DNA of 10,229 nt from NCBI GenBank assembly GCA_013003285.1, contig JABDJY010000206.1, positions 1 through 10,229 on the forward strand. Reading direction: 5' to 3'. Under the pieces are notes generated by a model. The model did not search any database, had not been told where the DNA came from, and saw only the letters and a program-made list of their open reading frames with translations. The stretch is from Alphaproteobacteria bacterium. GTDB lineage: Bacteria > Pseudomonadota > Alphaproteobacteria > UBA6615. Made by a program: the position numbers and the translations under genes. Below are positions 1-6,844 of the stretch, piece after piece (the stretch's first letter is position 1; each line of letters starts with the position of its first letter).

Positions 1-273
1 GGTCAGCACCGTTCGACCCAACGCCAAATACCCAGAGGCCGGGAAGACGAGGAGCGTCTCGTGGCCGACATGATCGAACTGGCGCGGCAGTATGGTCGAT
101 ACGGCTATCGCCGGATCGCCGCGCTGCTTCGTCAGGCTGGCTGGCGGGTCAACGACAAGCGTATCGAACGGCTGTGGAAGCGAGAGGGGCTTAAGGTCCC
201 GGCGAAACAACCGAAGAAGGCCCGATTGTGGTTCACCGACGGCTCGTGCGTGCGTCTGCGGCCAGAATATCCC
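1..273 (+). pseudogene. IS3-family transposase OrfB, N-terminal remnant (open at left edge)
   Basis: The frame is open from base 1, so the start lies left of the window. The residues match the N-terminal part of IS3/IS407-group OrfB: an HRST...PRGREDEERLVADMIELA segment, the helix-turn-helix-like GRYGYRRIAALLRQAGW stretch, then NDKRIERLWKREGLKVP and GSCVRLRPEYP. In intact relatives the last motif leads straight into the DDE integrase domain. Here the similarity stops near base 273 and none of the D, D, E catalytic positions follow. The reading frame instead runs on into an unrelated recombinase tail, with no frameshift or stop at the join. A GTG at 61 is the first start inside the window, but family alignment shows that the real protein begins earlier. 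It cannot be an active transposase. The family call is from motif recognition; truncation by deletion or recombination is inferred. Confidence 0.85.
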
Positions 274-315
274 AGGGCAGGGGTGTCTTCGCTATCTGGA
301 CTTACGTCCATTGAG

Positions 316-708
316 GACGACGATGACCCGATTTGCCAGATCTATGTTCCCATCGAGCTTCGTTATCGCGCTGGCGCCTTGAAACTGGTGATGACGGGAG
401 AGGGGACAACACCACGTCGAAAACCAGATCCGGCCTTGATCAAAGTGATCGTCCGAGCCCATGACTGGTGGGCGCGTCTGTTGTCGGGAGACGCATCATC
501 AACGGCGGATATTGCACAACAGGAAAACCTCAGCCGGCGCTACGTCAATCAGCTCCTGCGGTTGGCGTTTCTCGATCCGGCAATAACCAAATCTATCCTG
601 GACGGGACCCAACCGGTCGAATTAACCGCAAAGACCCTGTCGAACCGGCCGGCGATTCCCGATCTCTGGGCCGATCAACGGCATTTTCTGGGGTTCGATC
701 TGCTTTAG
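316..708 (+). pseudogene. Large serine recombinase, C-terminal tail remnant
   Basis: This continues the frame of the upstream IS3 remnant and ends with TAG at 706-708. It resembles the C-terminal tail of large serine site-specific recombinases ('recombinase family protein'). Visible pieces are the beta-rich VPIELRYRAGALKLV, then RRKPDPALIKVIVRAH..WW, the helix-turn-helix-like IAQQENLSRRYVNQLLRLAFL, and the closing ILDGTQPVELTAKTL and WADQRHFLGF. The catalytic resolvase domain with its nucleophilic serine, and the zinc-ribbon region, are absent. Bases 274-330 code for an Asp-rich linker that I cannot assign to either parent. With the tRNA gene close by, the likely reading is debris of an old integrated element. 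Expression of the chimera from the native transposase start is possible but would give no recombinase activity. The family call rests on pattern memory, not on a search. Confidence 0.8.
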
Positions 709-898
709 CAGCGACCTTCGGCAACACCAGCGGGAACCCCGGAAATGGCTAACAGAGAAAAACGGTCGATTGCCCCCTGAAAACGCTCTAATTGGGCTCT
801 CCGGGTTCGCTATCCACAGCAATAACACCCGATAAGCCCCTGAACACACGCGATATTTACTGAGCCCCAACGGGAACCTTCGGTTTGGTCCGGGTGGT
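709..898. other. Gene-free spacer between recombinase remnant and tRNA-Gln
   Basis: I find no credible gene here. A minus-strand open frame runs back over the recombinase tail but has no family signature and is best read as its antisense shadow. I saw no att-like copy of the tRNA 3' end and no strong terminator hairpin with a T-run for the tRNA, which is transcribed towards this spacer. Confidence 0.5.
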
Positions 899-972
899 TG
901 GCTGGGGGAATAGGATTCGAACCTATATTGGCGGAGTCAGAGTCCGCAGTCCTACCATTAGACGATCCCCCA
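899..972 (-). tRNA. tRNA-Gln (anticodon CUG)
   Basis: Read on the minus strand, the 74 nt fold into a full cloverleaf. The acceptor stem is TGGGGGA (972-966) with TCCCCCA. The anticodon stem GCGGA/TCCGC closes the loop CTCTGAC, whose middle bases give anticodon CTG (Gln, reading CAG). The T-arm is ATAGG-TTCGAAT-CCTAT. The discriminator base is G and the 3' CCA is encoded, ending at 899. The gene faces left, so its 3' end points towards the IS3/recombinase debris, the usual orientation for tRNA-associated integration. The isoacceptor is fixed by the loop sequence. Confidence 0.95.
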
Positions 973-994
973 CCAATGTGGGCGCCGGGTGTGT

Positions 995-1038
995 ATCATA
1001 TCTTTTTCGCCCTGTGTAGCGTCAACGTGTAGCGTCAA
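995..1038 (-). promoter_or_regulatory. Putative promoter of tRNA-Gln with doubled -35 box
   Basis: On the minus strand TTGACG (complement of 1020-1025) lies 19 nt from TATGAT (complement of 995-1000), or 17 nt from the overlapping GATATG (997-1002). This would start transcription about 15 nt before the mature tRNA 5' end. A second TTGACG (complement of 1033-1038) lies 13 nt further upstream because the segment is tandemly duplicated. The inner box has the usable spacing; the outer one would be 30 nt or more from the -10. The boxes are seen in the sequence; promoter use is inferred. Confidence 0.5.
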
Positions 1039-1039
1039 C
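1014..1039. repeat. 13-bp perfect tandem duplication
   Basis: GTGTAGCGTCAAC occurs at 1014-1026 and again, without a gap, at 1027-1039. Each unit carries one TTGACG on the minus strand, the -35-like element of the tRNA-Gln promoter. The likely origin is replication slippage. Confidence 0.9.
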
Positions 1040-1147
1040 GATCGTCCATATGCCGGTTTGCCAAGCGGCCCGCGCACGCTAATGTTGCGACGCCCTCTCC
1101 GCCGCCGTTGCGGCGGTCACTCATAATGGAAGCCAGAGACGCTCTAA

Positions 1148-2218
1148 GTGGACCGGTCCGACCAGCCAAAACATACGCGACCCGGCGCGGGACGGGCGGC
1201 GCATACCTATGCGGCGATCGATCTCGGCACCAATAATTGCCGGCTCCTGGTGGCCAAGCCGGACGGCGACGGGTTTCGGGTGACCGATGCGTTTTCGCGG
1301 ATCGTGCGGCTGGGTGAGGGGCTGGTGGCCACCAATCGGCTGTCCGACCTGGCCATGGAGCGCACGGTCGAGGCGCTGCGGGTGTGCGCCGGCAAGGTTC
1401 GCCGCAGCGGCGCCTCGCGGGTTCGCGCCGTGGCCACCGAGGCGTGCCGGCGGGCCGAGAACGGTGACGAATTCGTCGTCCGGGCCTTTCGGGAATCGGG
1501 AATTCAGCTGGAGATCATCGAGACCCTGGAAGAGGCCCACCTGGCCCTGACCGGGTGCGCGCCGCTCTACAATGCACCCGCAGACGATAACGATAGCTAT
1601 GCGCTGTTGTTCGACATTGGCGGCGGCAGCACGCAAGTGACCTGGCTGCGCCTTGACCAACCATCGCCCGGCTGCGCCCATCCCGATTTCACCGTGCTCG
1701 GGTCGGTTTCGCTGCCGTGCGGTGTGGTGACCTTGAGTGAAAAGTTCGAGGCGGTGGAGACGGCCGACGGCGAGGTCAGTCTCGATGCCTATAAGAGGGT
1801 CTGCGACCATGTGGGGGAGTTGCTCGAGCCATTCGAACGTGAATATGGTATCGCGGCCCATGTCGCCGCCGGGCGGGTGCAGATGGTCGGTACCTCGGGC
1901 ACGGTGACGACCCTAACCGGTGTTCTTTTGGACTTACCGCGCTATAACCGGGCGCGTGTCGATGGTCGGGGACTGACTTTCGACGAAATAATTCAGGGAC
2001 GAAATCAGTTGATGGCACTCGATCGCTCCGGACGTGCGGCGCACCCTTGCATTGGGCCGCAGCGTGCTGACCTGGTTGTCGTGGGTTGCGCCGTGCTGAA
2101 CGCCATTTGCGACGCCTGGCCGGTTGGCAAATTGCGGGTTGCCGATCGCGGTCTGCGCGAAGGTATCCTGCATGGGTTGATGCGCGACGCCGACCGGGAA
2201 GCCGCACTTGCGGGTTAG
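1148..2218 (+). CDS. ppx: Ppx/GppA-family exopolyphosphatase or pppGpp phosphatase
   Basis: The 356-residue cytosolic enzyme belongs to the ASKHA sugar-kinase/actin fold and should release phosphate from inorganic polyphosphate or convert pppGpp to ppGpp. Visible motifs are the first phosphate loop AIDLGTNNCRLLVA (23-36), the acidic catalytic segment ETLEEAHLAL (125-134), the second phosphate loop DIGGGSTQ (156-163), the nucleotide-fold motif VGTSGTVTTLTG (247-258) and the closing ADRGLREGIL (332-341). It is much shorter than the roughly 500-residue E. coli enzymes and lacks their C-terminal HD-like part, as is common in alphaproteobacteria. The GTG at 1148 is the only sensible start: an in-frame TAA lies directly before it and no ATG precedes the first motif. 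No strong Shine-Dalgarno sequence is visible. A 6-bp hairpin (1102-1107/1111-1116) lies in the leader. rlmE follows after 6 nt, so co-transcription is likely. Ppx and GppA activities cannot be separated from sequence. Confidence 0.88.
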   Translation: MDRSDQPKHTRPGAGRAAHTYAAIDLGTNNCRLLVAKPDGDGFRVTDAFSRIVRLGEGLVATNRLSDLAMERTVEALRVCAGKVRRSGASRVRAVATEACRRAENGDEFVVRAFRESGIQLEIIETLEEAHLALTGCAPLYNAPADDNDSYALLFDIGGGSTQVTWLRLDQPSPGCAHPDFTVLGSVSLPCGVVTLSEKFEAVETADGEVSLDAYKRVCDHVGELLEPFEREYGIAAHVAAGRVQMVGTSGTVTTLTGVLLDLPRYNRARVDGRGLTFDEIIQGRNQLMALDRSGRAAHPCIGPQRADLVVVGCAVLNAICDAWPVGKLRVADRGLREGILHGLMRDADREAALAG

Positions 2219-2224
2219 TCACTG

Positions 2225-2947
2225 ATGGCGCGCGGACGCGGGTCTCGATCAGGCGGGGGGGACGGTATTGGCGATGGCGGGGTCCGTCGCGAAGCCGAAC
2301 GCGTGCGCACGGCGCGCCGCCGTTCGATCGGCTCGACCCGCTGGCTGCAGCGCCAGCTCAACGATCCCTATGTGATCCAGGCCAAGAAAGAAGGCTATCG
2401 CTCGCGCGCGGCCTACAAACTGCGCCAGATCGATGACAAATTCGAGCTGTTGAAACCCGGCCTGCGGGTCGTCGATCTCGGCGCGGCGCCCGGCGGCTGG
2501 ACCCAAATCGCGCTTGAACGGGTGCTGCCCGAACAGTCGGGCGGCCAGGTGATTGCCTTTGATATAACCGAGATCGCGCCGATCGGCGGCGCCATCGTCG
2601 TGCAGGGCGATCTATTCGACAATGAGGCGCCCGCCGCGTTGCGCGCCGCGATCGATGGACAGGCCGATGTGGTGCTGTGCGATATGGCGGCGCCGGCGAC
2701 CGGTCATGCGGCGACCGATCATCTGCGCACCATGACGCTGGCCGAAGGGGCGCTGGAATTTGCCTGCGAAGTCCTGGCCGATGGCGGCGCCTTCGTGGTG
2801 AAGGTTTTGCAGGGCGCCGATGAGCCCGCCCTGTTCGCCGCCATGCGGGCGCGCTTCAACAATGTGCGCCGCATGAAACCGGCGGCCAGCCGGAGCGATT
2901 CGACCGAACTCTATCTCATTGCCACCGACTTTAAGGGTAGGGAATAG
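2225..2947 (+). CDS. rlmE: RlmE (FtsJ/RrmJ) 23S rRNA 2'-O-ribose methyltransferase
   Basis: This SAM-dependent enzyme of 240 residues methylates the 2'-OH of the A-loop uridine (U2552, E. coli numbering) of 23S rRNA on the assembling 50S subunit. The SAM loop VVDLGAAPGGW is at 82-92. The K-D-K-E tetrad of the family is complete: K65 (in AAYKLRQID), D153 (in LCDMAAPATG), K193 (in FVVKVLQG) and E228 (in STELYLIA). Compared with the 209-residue E. coli protein it has about 30 extra N-terminal residues rich in Gly and Arg, likely disordered and possibly RNA-binding. If that tail is not translated, a GTG at 2303 could be the start, but ATG 2225 fits the 6-nt spacing from the ppx stop and gives a tight operon. 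The rlmE call is firm; the tail's role is a guess. Confidence 0.95.
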   Translation: MARGRGSRSGGGDGIGDGGVRREAERVRTARRRSIGSTRWLQRQLNDPYVIQAKKEGYRSRAAYKLRQIDDKFELLKPGLRVVDLGAAPGGWTQIALERVLPEQSGGQVIAFDITEIAPIGGAIVVQGDLFDNEAPAALRAAIDGQADVVLCDMAAPATGHAATDHLRTMTLAEGALEFACEVLADGGAFVVKVLQGADEPALFAAMRARFNNVRRMKPAASRSDSTELYLIATDFKGRE

Positions 2948-2951
2948 GCTT

Positions 2952-2984
2952 CCGCGAGGAATGTCGCAGATATCCTTGTCGCGG
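2952..2984. promoter_or_regulatory. Imperfect inverted repeat downstream of rlmE, overlapping the guaB -35 box
   Basis: CCGCGA (2952-2957) pairs with TCGCGG (2979-2984), and the inner GGA/TCC can add three more pairs if a TTG bulge is allowed. It lies just after the rlmE stop and covers the -35 element of the guaB promoter. It has no T-run, so it is a poor intrinsic terminator. It could be a weak attenuating hairpin, an operator or chance. The pairing is seen; the role is unknown. Confidence 0.3.
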
Positions 2985-3005
2985 GCCGCACATTGTGTAT
3001 ATAAG
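2976..3005 (+). promoter_or_regulatory. Putative sigma70-type promoter of guaB
   Basis: TTGTCG (2976-2981) and TATATA (2998-3003) are 16 nt apart; TATAAG (3000-3005) at 18 nt is the alternative -10. Transcription would start near 3010, leaving a leader of about 35 nt with the Shine-Dalgarno AAGGCGA at 3031-3037, 7 nt before the ATG. This AT-rich patch stands out in the GC-rich spacer and supports guaB heading its own unit. Confidence 0.6.
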
Positions 3006-3044
3006 CCCCGTCAACTCGTGGTCCGGAATTAAGGCGAAGTTGAC

Positions 3045-4505
3045 ATGCAAATCCGCGATGCTCTCACTTTTGACGACGTCCTGCTCGAACCGGCAGAATC
3101 GCGAATTCTGCCGAGCCAAGCGAACACCCGCACCAAGCTGACCCAGACGATCGAGCTGGGAATTCCGCTCATGTCCGCGGCGATGGATACGGTGACCGAG
3201 GCCGAGATGGCCATCACCCTGGCCCAGGCCGGCGGCATTGGCGTCGTCCACAAAAACCTCGAACCGCACGAACAGGCCGACGAAGTCCGCAAGGTAAAAC
3301 GGTTCGAATCGGGCATGGTGGTGAACCCCATCACCATCCATCCCGATCAGCCGCTATCCGACGCGCTGGCGGTTATGGACAGCCAGTCGATCTCGGGCAT
3401 TCCCGTCATCGCCAAACGCACCGGCCGGCTGGTCGGTATCATCACCCACCGCGACGTGCGCTTCGCCAGCGATCCGTCGCAGCCCATCAAGGAGCTGATG
3501 ACGCGCAAGCTGATTACCGCCGGCGAAGATGTCGACATGGAGGAGGCTAAACGCCTGCTCCACGCCCACCGCATCGAAAAGCTGCTGGTCGTGGATGACG
3601 AAAAACACTGTGTCGGACTGATCACCGTCAAGGATATCGATAAGGCGCAGACTTTCCCCGATGCCTGTAAGGACGCCCAGGGGCGCTTGCGGGTCGCCGC
3701 GGCGACCGGGGTCGGTGATGCCGGGTTCGAGCGCTCCGAAGTGCTGCTCGATGCCGGGGTCGATGTGATTGTAGTGGATACCGCCCATGGCCACTCATCC
3801 GGCGTGATCGACCAGGTCAACCGTATCAAGCGCATCAGCAACGAGACCCAGATTATCGCCGGCAATATCGCCACGGGCGAGGCGGCGCGCGCGCTGATTG
3901 GCGTCGGCGCCGACGCGCTGAAAGTCGGCATTGGGCCCGGATCGATCTGCACCACCCGCATTGTCGCCGGGGTCGGCGTGCCCCAGCTCACAGCCATTCG
4001 GGATGTGGTCGAGGTCGCCCATAAGACCGGCATCCCGGTGATCGGCGATGGCGGCATCAAGCAGTCGGGCGATCTGGCCAAGGCCATCGCCGCCGGCGCC
4101 GATTGCGCCATGATCGGCTCGCTGCTGGCCGGCACCGACCAGGCGCCCGGCGAGGTGTTTCTGTACGAGGGGCGCTCGTACAAATCCTATCGCGGCATGG
4201 GCTCGATCGGCGCCATGGCGCGGGGGTCCGCCGACCGCTATTTCCAGGCCGAGATCGCCGATACGCTGAAACTGGTGCCCGAGGGGATCGAGGGTCAGGT
4301 GCCCTATAAGGGGCCGGCGGATAATGTGATCCATCAGCTGGTCGGCGGGCTTAAGGCGGCCATGGGCTATACCGGCAACGGGACCGTGCCCGACATGCAG
4401 CAGAATTGCCGCTTCCTGCGGCTGACCAATGCGGGTCTGCGCGAAAGCCATGTGCATGATGTGGCGATCACCCGCGAAGCGCCGAACTATCGAAGCAATG
4501 CATAG
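3045..4505 (+). CDS. guaB: Inosine-5'-monophosphate dehydrogenase
   Basis: GuaB oxidises IMP to XMP with NAD+, the committed and usually rate-limiting step of guanine nucleotide synthesis; it works as a cytosolic tetramer or octamer. The 486 residues match the full bacterial length. The (beta/alpha)8 barrel is split by two CBS domains (about 90-147 and 151-205), which bind adenine or guanine nucleotides allosterically. Visible motifs: DALTFDDVLLEP at the N-terminus, PLMSAAMDTVTE (41-52), DTAHGHS (245-251), the active-site loop GIGPGSICTTR with catalytic Cys302, the phosphate-binding GDGGIK (334-339), and the mobile-flap dyad R398-Y399 in SADRYFQ. ATG 3045 has a well-placed Shine-Dalgarno and its own upstream promoter. 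guaA, often near guaB in related genomes, is not in the window. rsmB follows after 24 nt. Nothing looks degraded. Confidence 0.98.
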   Translation: MQIRDALTFDDVLLEPAESRILPSQANTRTKLTQTIELGIPLMSAAMDTVTEAEMAITLAQAGGIGVVHKNLEPHEQADEVRKVKRFESGMVVNPITIHPDQPLSDALAVMDSQSISGIPVIAKRTGRLVGIITHRDVRFASDPSQPIKELMTRKLITAGEDVDMEEAKRLLHAHRIEKLLVVDDEKHCVGLITVKDIDKAQTFPDACKDAQGRLRVAAATGVGDAGFERSEVLLDAGVDVIVVDTAHGHSSGVIDQVNRIKRISNETQIIAGNIATGEAARALIGVGADALKVGIGPGSICTTRIVAGVGVPQLTAIRDVVEVAHKTGIPVIGDGGIKQSGDLAKAIAAGADCAMIGSLLAGTDQAPGEVFLYEGRSYKSYRGMGSIGAMARGSADRYFQAEIADTLKLVPEGIEGQVPYKGPADNVIHQLVGGLKAAMGYTGNGTVPDMQQNCRFLRLTNAGLRESHVHDVAITREAPNYRSNA

Positions 4506-4529
4506 CGCCGTCGCCGGCGCCGTTTCGTT

Positions 4530-5813
4530 GTGACCCCCGCAGCCCGCGCCGCGGCGGTCATCGAGCTGCTCGGCCATATCGCCGCCGGGGCCGGCCCGGC
4601 CGATACCATCATCGCTGAATATTTTCGCCGCCGCCGTTACGCCGGCAGCGGCGACCGGCGCGCCGTGCGCGACCTGGTCTATGACGTGCTGCGCGATCTC
4701 GGCTTGCGCCGTTGGCAGGTTGAAGCAGCCGGCGGCGAAAGCGAGGATAGCCGGGCCTGGGTGATCGCCCAGATCGCTGCGGACGCGCCCGAGGATATGG
4801 CGCGGATTTTCAGCGGCGGTCAGTTCGGCCCCGCGCCGTTGAACGAAGACGAGACGGCGATGGTCGAACGGCTCCAAGGGCTGGACGCGGCCGCCCCACG
4901 ATGGGCGCAATTGAATTGCCCGGAATGGTTGCTCGAAAAATTCGACCGGGCCTTTCCGCAATCGGCCGATGCGGAAGTGGGCGCGCTGAATACATTGGCG
5001 CCGGTCAATCTGCGGGTGAATTCACTGCGCGCGACGCGCGAAAAGGTGCAAGAATTTTTGGCCGCGGAGGGCCATGCGGTCGAGCCGACGCCACTATCGC
5101 CGGTCGGCTTGCGCGCCGAAAAATGGCTGCCGCTGGCCAATACCAAGGCCTTCAAGGACGGGTTGGTGGAAGTACAGGACGAAAGCAGCCAGTTGCTGGC
5201 CTTCGCGGTGAATGCGCGGCCGGGCGAGCGGGTCGCCGATCTGTGCGCCGGCGCCGGCGGCAAGACCCTGGCCCTGGCTGCCATGATGGAAAATAGCGGC
5301 GAGATCATCGCCGCCGATGTTTCCCATGCGCGGCTGCGCAAGATGACCCCGCGGCTGCAGCGCGCCGGGGTGACCATCGCTCACCCCGCGCCGTTCGAGG
5401 CGAGCGCCCTGGCCGATGCCATCGAGCCGGTCGACCGGGTATTGATCGACGCGCCGTGCTCGGGCACCGGCGCCTGGCGCCGCCACCCCGAGGCGCGCTG
5501 GCATCTGACCCCGGAGAAGCTCGCCGAAGACATCGCCACCCAGGCCCTCTTGTTGCGCCAGGGTGCGCGCCTGCTGCGGCCCGGCGGCTGGTTGATCTAC
5601 GCCACCTGTTCCCTGCTGCCGGATGAAAACGAAGAGCAGGCCGCTGCCTTTCTCAATGAACATCCCGACTTCACGCGGGTGCCGGCCGAACAATATCTGA
5701 CCGACGACCAGTTGGCGGCGACCGGCCTGGAGCCCGATGGCGATTTGCATCTCTCGCCGGCACGCAGCGGCACCGATGGGGTTTTTGCGGTGGTGTTCGA
5801 AAAGGCCGCATAG
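4530..5813 (+). CDS. rsmB: 16S rRNA m5C methyltransferase, RsmB/NOP family
   Basis: This SAM-dependent enzyme is likely to make 5-methylcytosine at position 967 of 16S rRNA. It has 427 residues, about the length of E. coli RsmB. The N-terminal 110 or so residues form the NusB-like RNA-binding part, with the RYAGSGDRRAVRDLVYDVLRD segment typical of alphaproteobacterial members (37-56). The catalytic domain shows the SAM loop ADLCAGAGGKTLALA (236-250) and both cysteines of the two-cysteine mechanism: C310 in DAPCSGTG and C360 in YATCSLLPDENEEQ, the latter expected to be the nucleophile. The start is GTG 4530, the first start codon after the guaB stop in the same frame, with no clear Shine-Dalgarno; the next Met is residue 90, too late to keep the NusB part. 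Translational coupling to guaB is plausible. It could be a paralogue with another target cytosine, so the family is surer than the site. Confidence 0.88.
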   Translation: MTPAARAAAVIELLGHIAAGAGPADTIIAEYFRRRRYAGSGDRRAVRDLVYDVLRDLGLRRWQVEAAGGESEDSRAWVIAQIAADAPEDMARIFSGGQFGPAPLNEDETAMVERLQGLDAAAPRWAQLNCPEWLLEKFDRAFPQSADAEVGALNTLAPVNLRVNSLRATREKVQEFLAAEGHAVEPTPLSPVGLRAEKWLPLANTKAFKDGLVEVQDESSQLLAFAVNARPGERVADLCAGAGGKTLALAAMMENSGEIIAADVSHARLRKMTPRLQRAGVTIAHPAPFEASALADAIEPVDRVLIDAPCSGTGAWRRHPEARWHLTPEKLAEDIATQALLLRQGARLLRPGGWLIYATCSLLPDENEEQAAAFLNEHPDFTRVPAEQYLTDDQLAATGLEPDGDLHLSPARSGTDGVFAVVFEKAA

Positions 5814-5815
5814 CC

Positions 5816-6355
5816 ATGCGCGGCGGCGCCACCCTACGGCCCGCGACCCCGCGCGATGTGGAGGCGATTGCGCGCATCCATGTGGATGCTTGGCACGCCA
5901 CCTATGCCGGCATCATCCCCGACGCCTATCTGGTGAGCATGGATATGGGCCGGCAGCGCCGTATGTGGCAGCAGACCGTACGGGCTGGCGGTTCCGGTCA
6001 TCAGGTCTTTGTCGCCACCTTGGCGCGCGACGAGGTGGTGGGGTTTACCAGCTGCCGCCCGGCCCGCCGCGATATGCTGCCGCGCCGCGCACCTTATGAT
6101 GGCGAGGTCTATACGCTCTATGTGGCGCTCGACCATCAGGGCCAGGGCCATGGCAAACGGCTGCTCGAAACCTGCTTCGGCGCCCTGCGCGACCAGGACA
6201 AGAGCGCCGCCATCGTCTGGGTGCTGGCCGCCAACCCGGCCCGCTTCTTCTACGAAGCCCAGGGTGGCCGCAAGGTCGCCGAACGCATCGAACGCTTCGC
6301 CGGCGCGGAACTGGAAGAGTTGGGATTCGGCTGGGATTTTAGTGCGGGGATTTAG
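5816..6355 (+). CDS. GNAT-family N-acetyltransferase
   Basis: The 179-residue cytosolic protein should transfer an acetyl group from acetyl-CoA to an amine; the substrate is unknown. The N-terminal strand and helix LRPATPRDVEAIARIHVDAW (7-26) and the following HATYAGIIPDAYL are typical of the ElaA/RimI-like 'AWHATY' group. Motif A is VYTLYVALDHQGQGHGKRLL (98-117), with the pyrophosphate-binding loop Q108-G109-Q110-G111-H112-G113. The later WVLAANPARFFYEAQGGRKV (motif B, about 134-154) and the C-terminal AELEELGFGWD complete a full-length domain. It starts 2 nt after the rsmB stop and is probably co-translated. Its middle (6041-6194) reappears as a broken copy at 7310-7457. No toxin or antibiotic-resistance feature is evident. 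Confidence 0.88.
   Translation: MRGGATLRPATPRDVEAIARIHVDAWHATYAGIIPDAYLVSMDMGRQRRMWQQTVRAGGSGHQVFVATLARDEVVGFTSCRPARRDMLPRRAPYDGEVYTLYVALDHQGQGHGKRLLETCFGALRDQDKSAAIVWVLAANPARFFYEAQGGRKVAERIERFAGAELEELGFGWDFSAGI
6041..6194 (+). repeat. Left copy of the GNAT-derived direct repeat
   Basis: This segment inside the intact GNAT gene matches 7310-7457 in the same orientation. I count 10 substitutions plus one 6-nt gap over 154 nt. Together the copies bracket about 1.1 kb containing two small accessory genes, and recombination between them could in principle delete that patch. Confidence 0.9.
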
Positions 6356-6383
6356 GTGAGGGACGGCAGTAGAATTTATTACG

Positions 6384-6467
6384 GGGACAAATGCTCTATT
6401 GTTGGTTGAGGGTGGTTCACCGGAGCAAACTCAGTAAACAACCGATTCTATTCCAACCTGTTGTCCC
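6384..6467. repeat. 7-bp inverted repeat in the spacer after the GNAT gene
   Basis: GGGACAA (6384-6390) and TTGTCCC (6461-6467) are perfect inverted copies 70 nt apart, in an AT-richer spacer. The left arm lies in ATTTATTACGGGGACAA, which recalls motifs often seen around REP/RAYT-type dispersed repeats. The right arm overlaps the stop codon of the minus-strand gene. A small remnant repeat element is possible, but seven bases can match by chance. Confidence 0.3.
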
Positions 6468-6844
6468 TAGTCGCCAATGAAATTGATTTCTTTAACTCGG
6501 TCGGTCTGATCAAACAGAACTTGAAGCTGAACGTCATCGAACATGCTCAAATCGTATATGAACAATTGCTTCGTGGTAGGCATCTTCCCTTGAAGAATAT
6601 GTGATTCTGTTTCGTTCTTTGTGAATTGCAGGTCCGTATCGTCCCGATATTTCTCAATATATCTGTCAAACATTCGTTCGACTTCGTCGTAAGGTTGACC
6701 AATGGATATGCTTTGTCTCAGCTGCCCTAATGGGAAAATGTAGTTGTTATAAAAGAATGGGTAAAAGGTTAGCGCGGCAAGCAGCAGTGCTAATATAGCT
6801 ACGCTGGATAAAAATACGCCAAACTGTTTGTTCGAATAATTCAT
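6467..6844 (-). CDS. Small membrane-anchored protein of unknown function
   Basis: I do not recognise a named family. The 125-residue product starts with a short polar, basic N-terminus and one strong hydrophobic segment (about 9-31, GVFLSSVAILALLLAALTF followed by an aromatic-rich stretch). This is an uncleaved signal anchor placing about 90 residues outside the cytoplasm; there is no lipobox Cys. The soluble part has a LRQSISIGQPYDEVERMFDRY helix (43-63) and ends in strands LFIYDLSMFDDVQLQVLFDQTDRVKEINFIG. That order of a 'G.....EV' helix then a strand with 'FD...RV..I' recalls the BamE/SmpA-like small outer-membrane fold, but this is only a shape resemblance. Base composition is clearly AT-richer than the neighbours, with TTA, ATA and AAT codons in use, suggesting transfer. 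No good Shine-Dalgarno is seen. It is divergent from the 6941 gene across 96 nt. The even hydrophobic pattern and clean ends favour a real gene. Confidence 0.6.
   Translation of the reverse strand: MNYSNKQFGVFLSSVAILALLLAALTFYPFFYNNYIFPLGQLRQSISIGQPYDEVERMFDRYIEKYRDDTDLQFTKNETESHILQGKMPTTKQLFIYDLSMFDDVQLQVLFDQTDRVKEINFIGD

Noticed and set aside
899..972. tRNA-Gln as an integration site with a visible att duplication
   Set aside because: I looked for a second copy of the tRNA 3' end in the left debris and spacer and saw none in the window.
1102..1116. CCGCCG-TTG-CGGCGG hairpin before ppx as an intrinsic terminator or attenuator
   Set aside because: It has no T-run on either strand and is a simple GC repeat; I mention it only as a leader structure.
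1121..1861. Minus-strand open frame opposite the ppx gene
   Set aside because: It is a shadow of the conserved Ppx/GppA frame, with no motif and no start signals.
4506..4525. Hairpin (CGCCG 4506-4510 with CGGCG 4515-4519) followed by GTTT, as a guaB terminator
   Set aside because: The stem is only 5 bp, the T-run is three bases, and it lies within 24 nt between two genes that look co-transcribed; in such GC-rich sequence this is expected by chance.
3795..4961. Long minus-strand open frame opposite guaB and rsmB
   Set aside because: It is an antisense shadow typical of GC-rich genes; no family motif is seen, while both plus-strand genes are full length with intact active sites.
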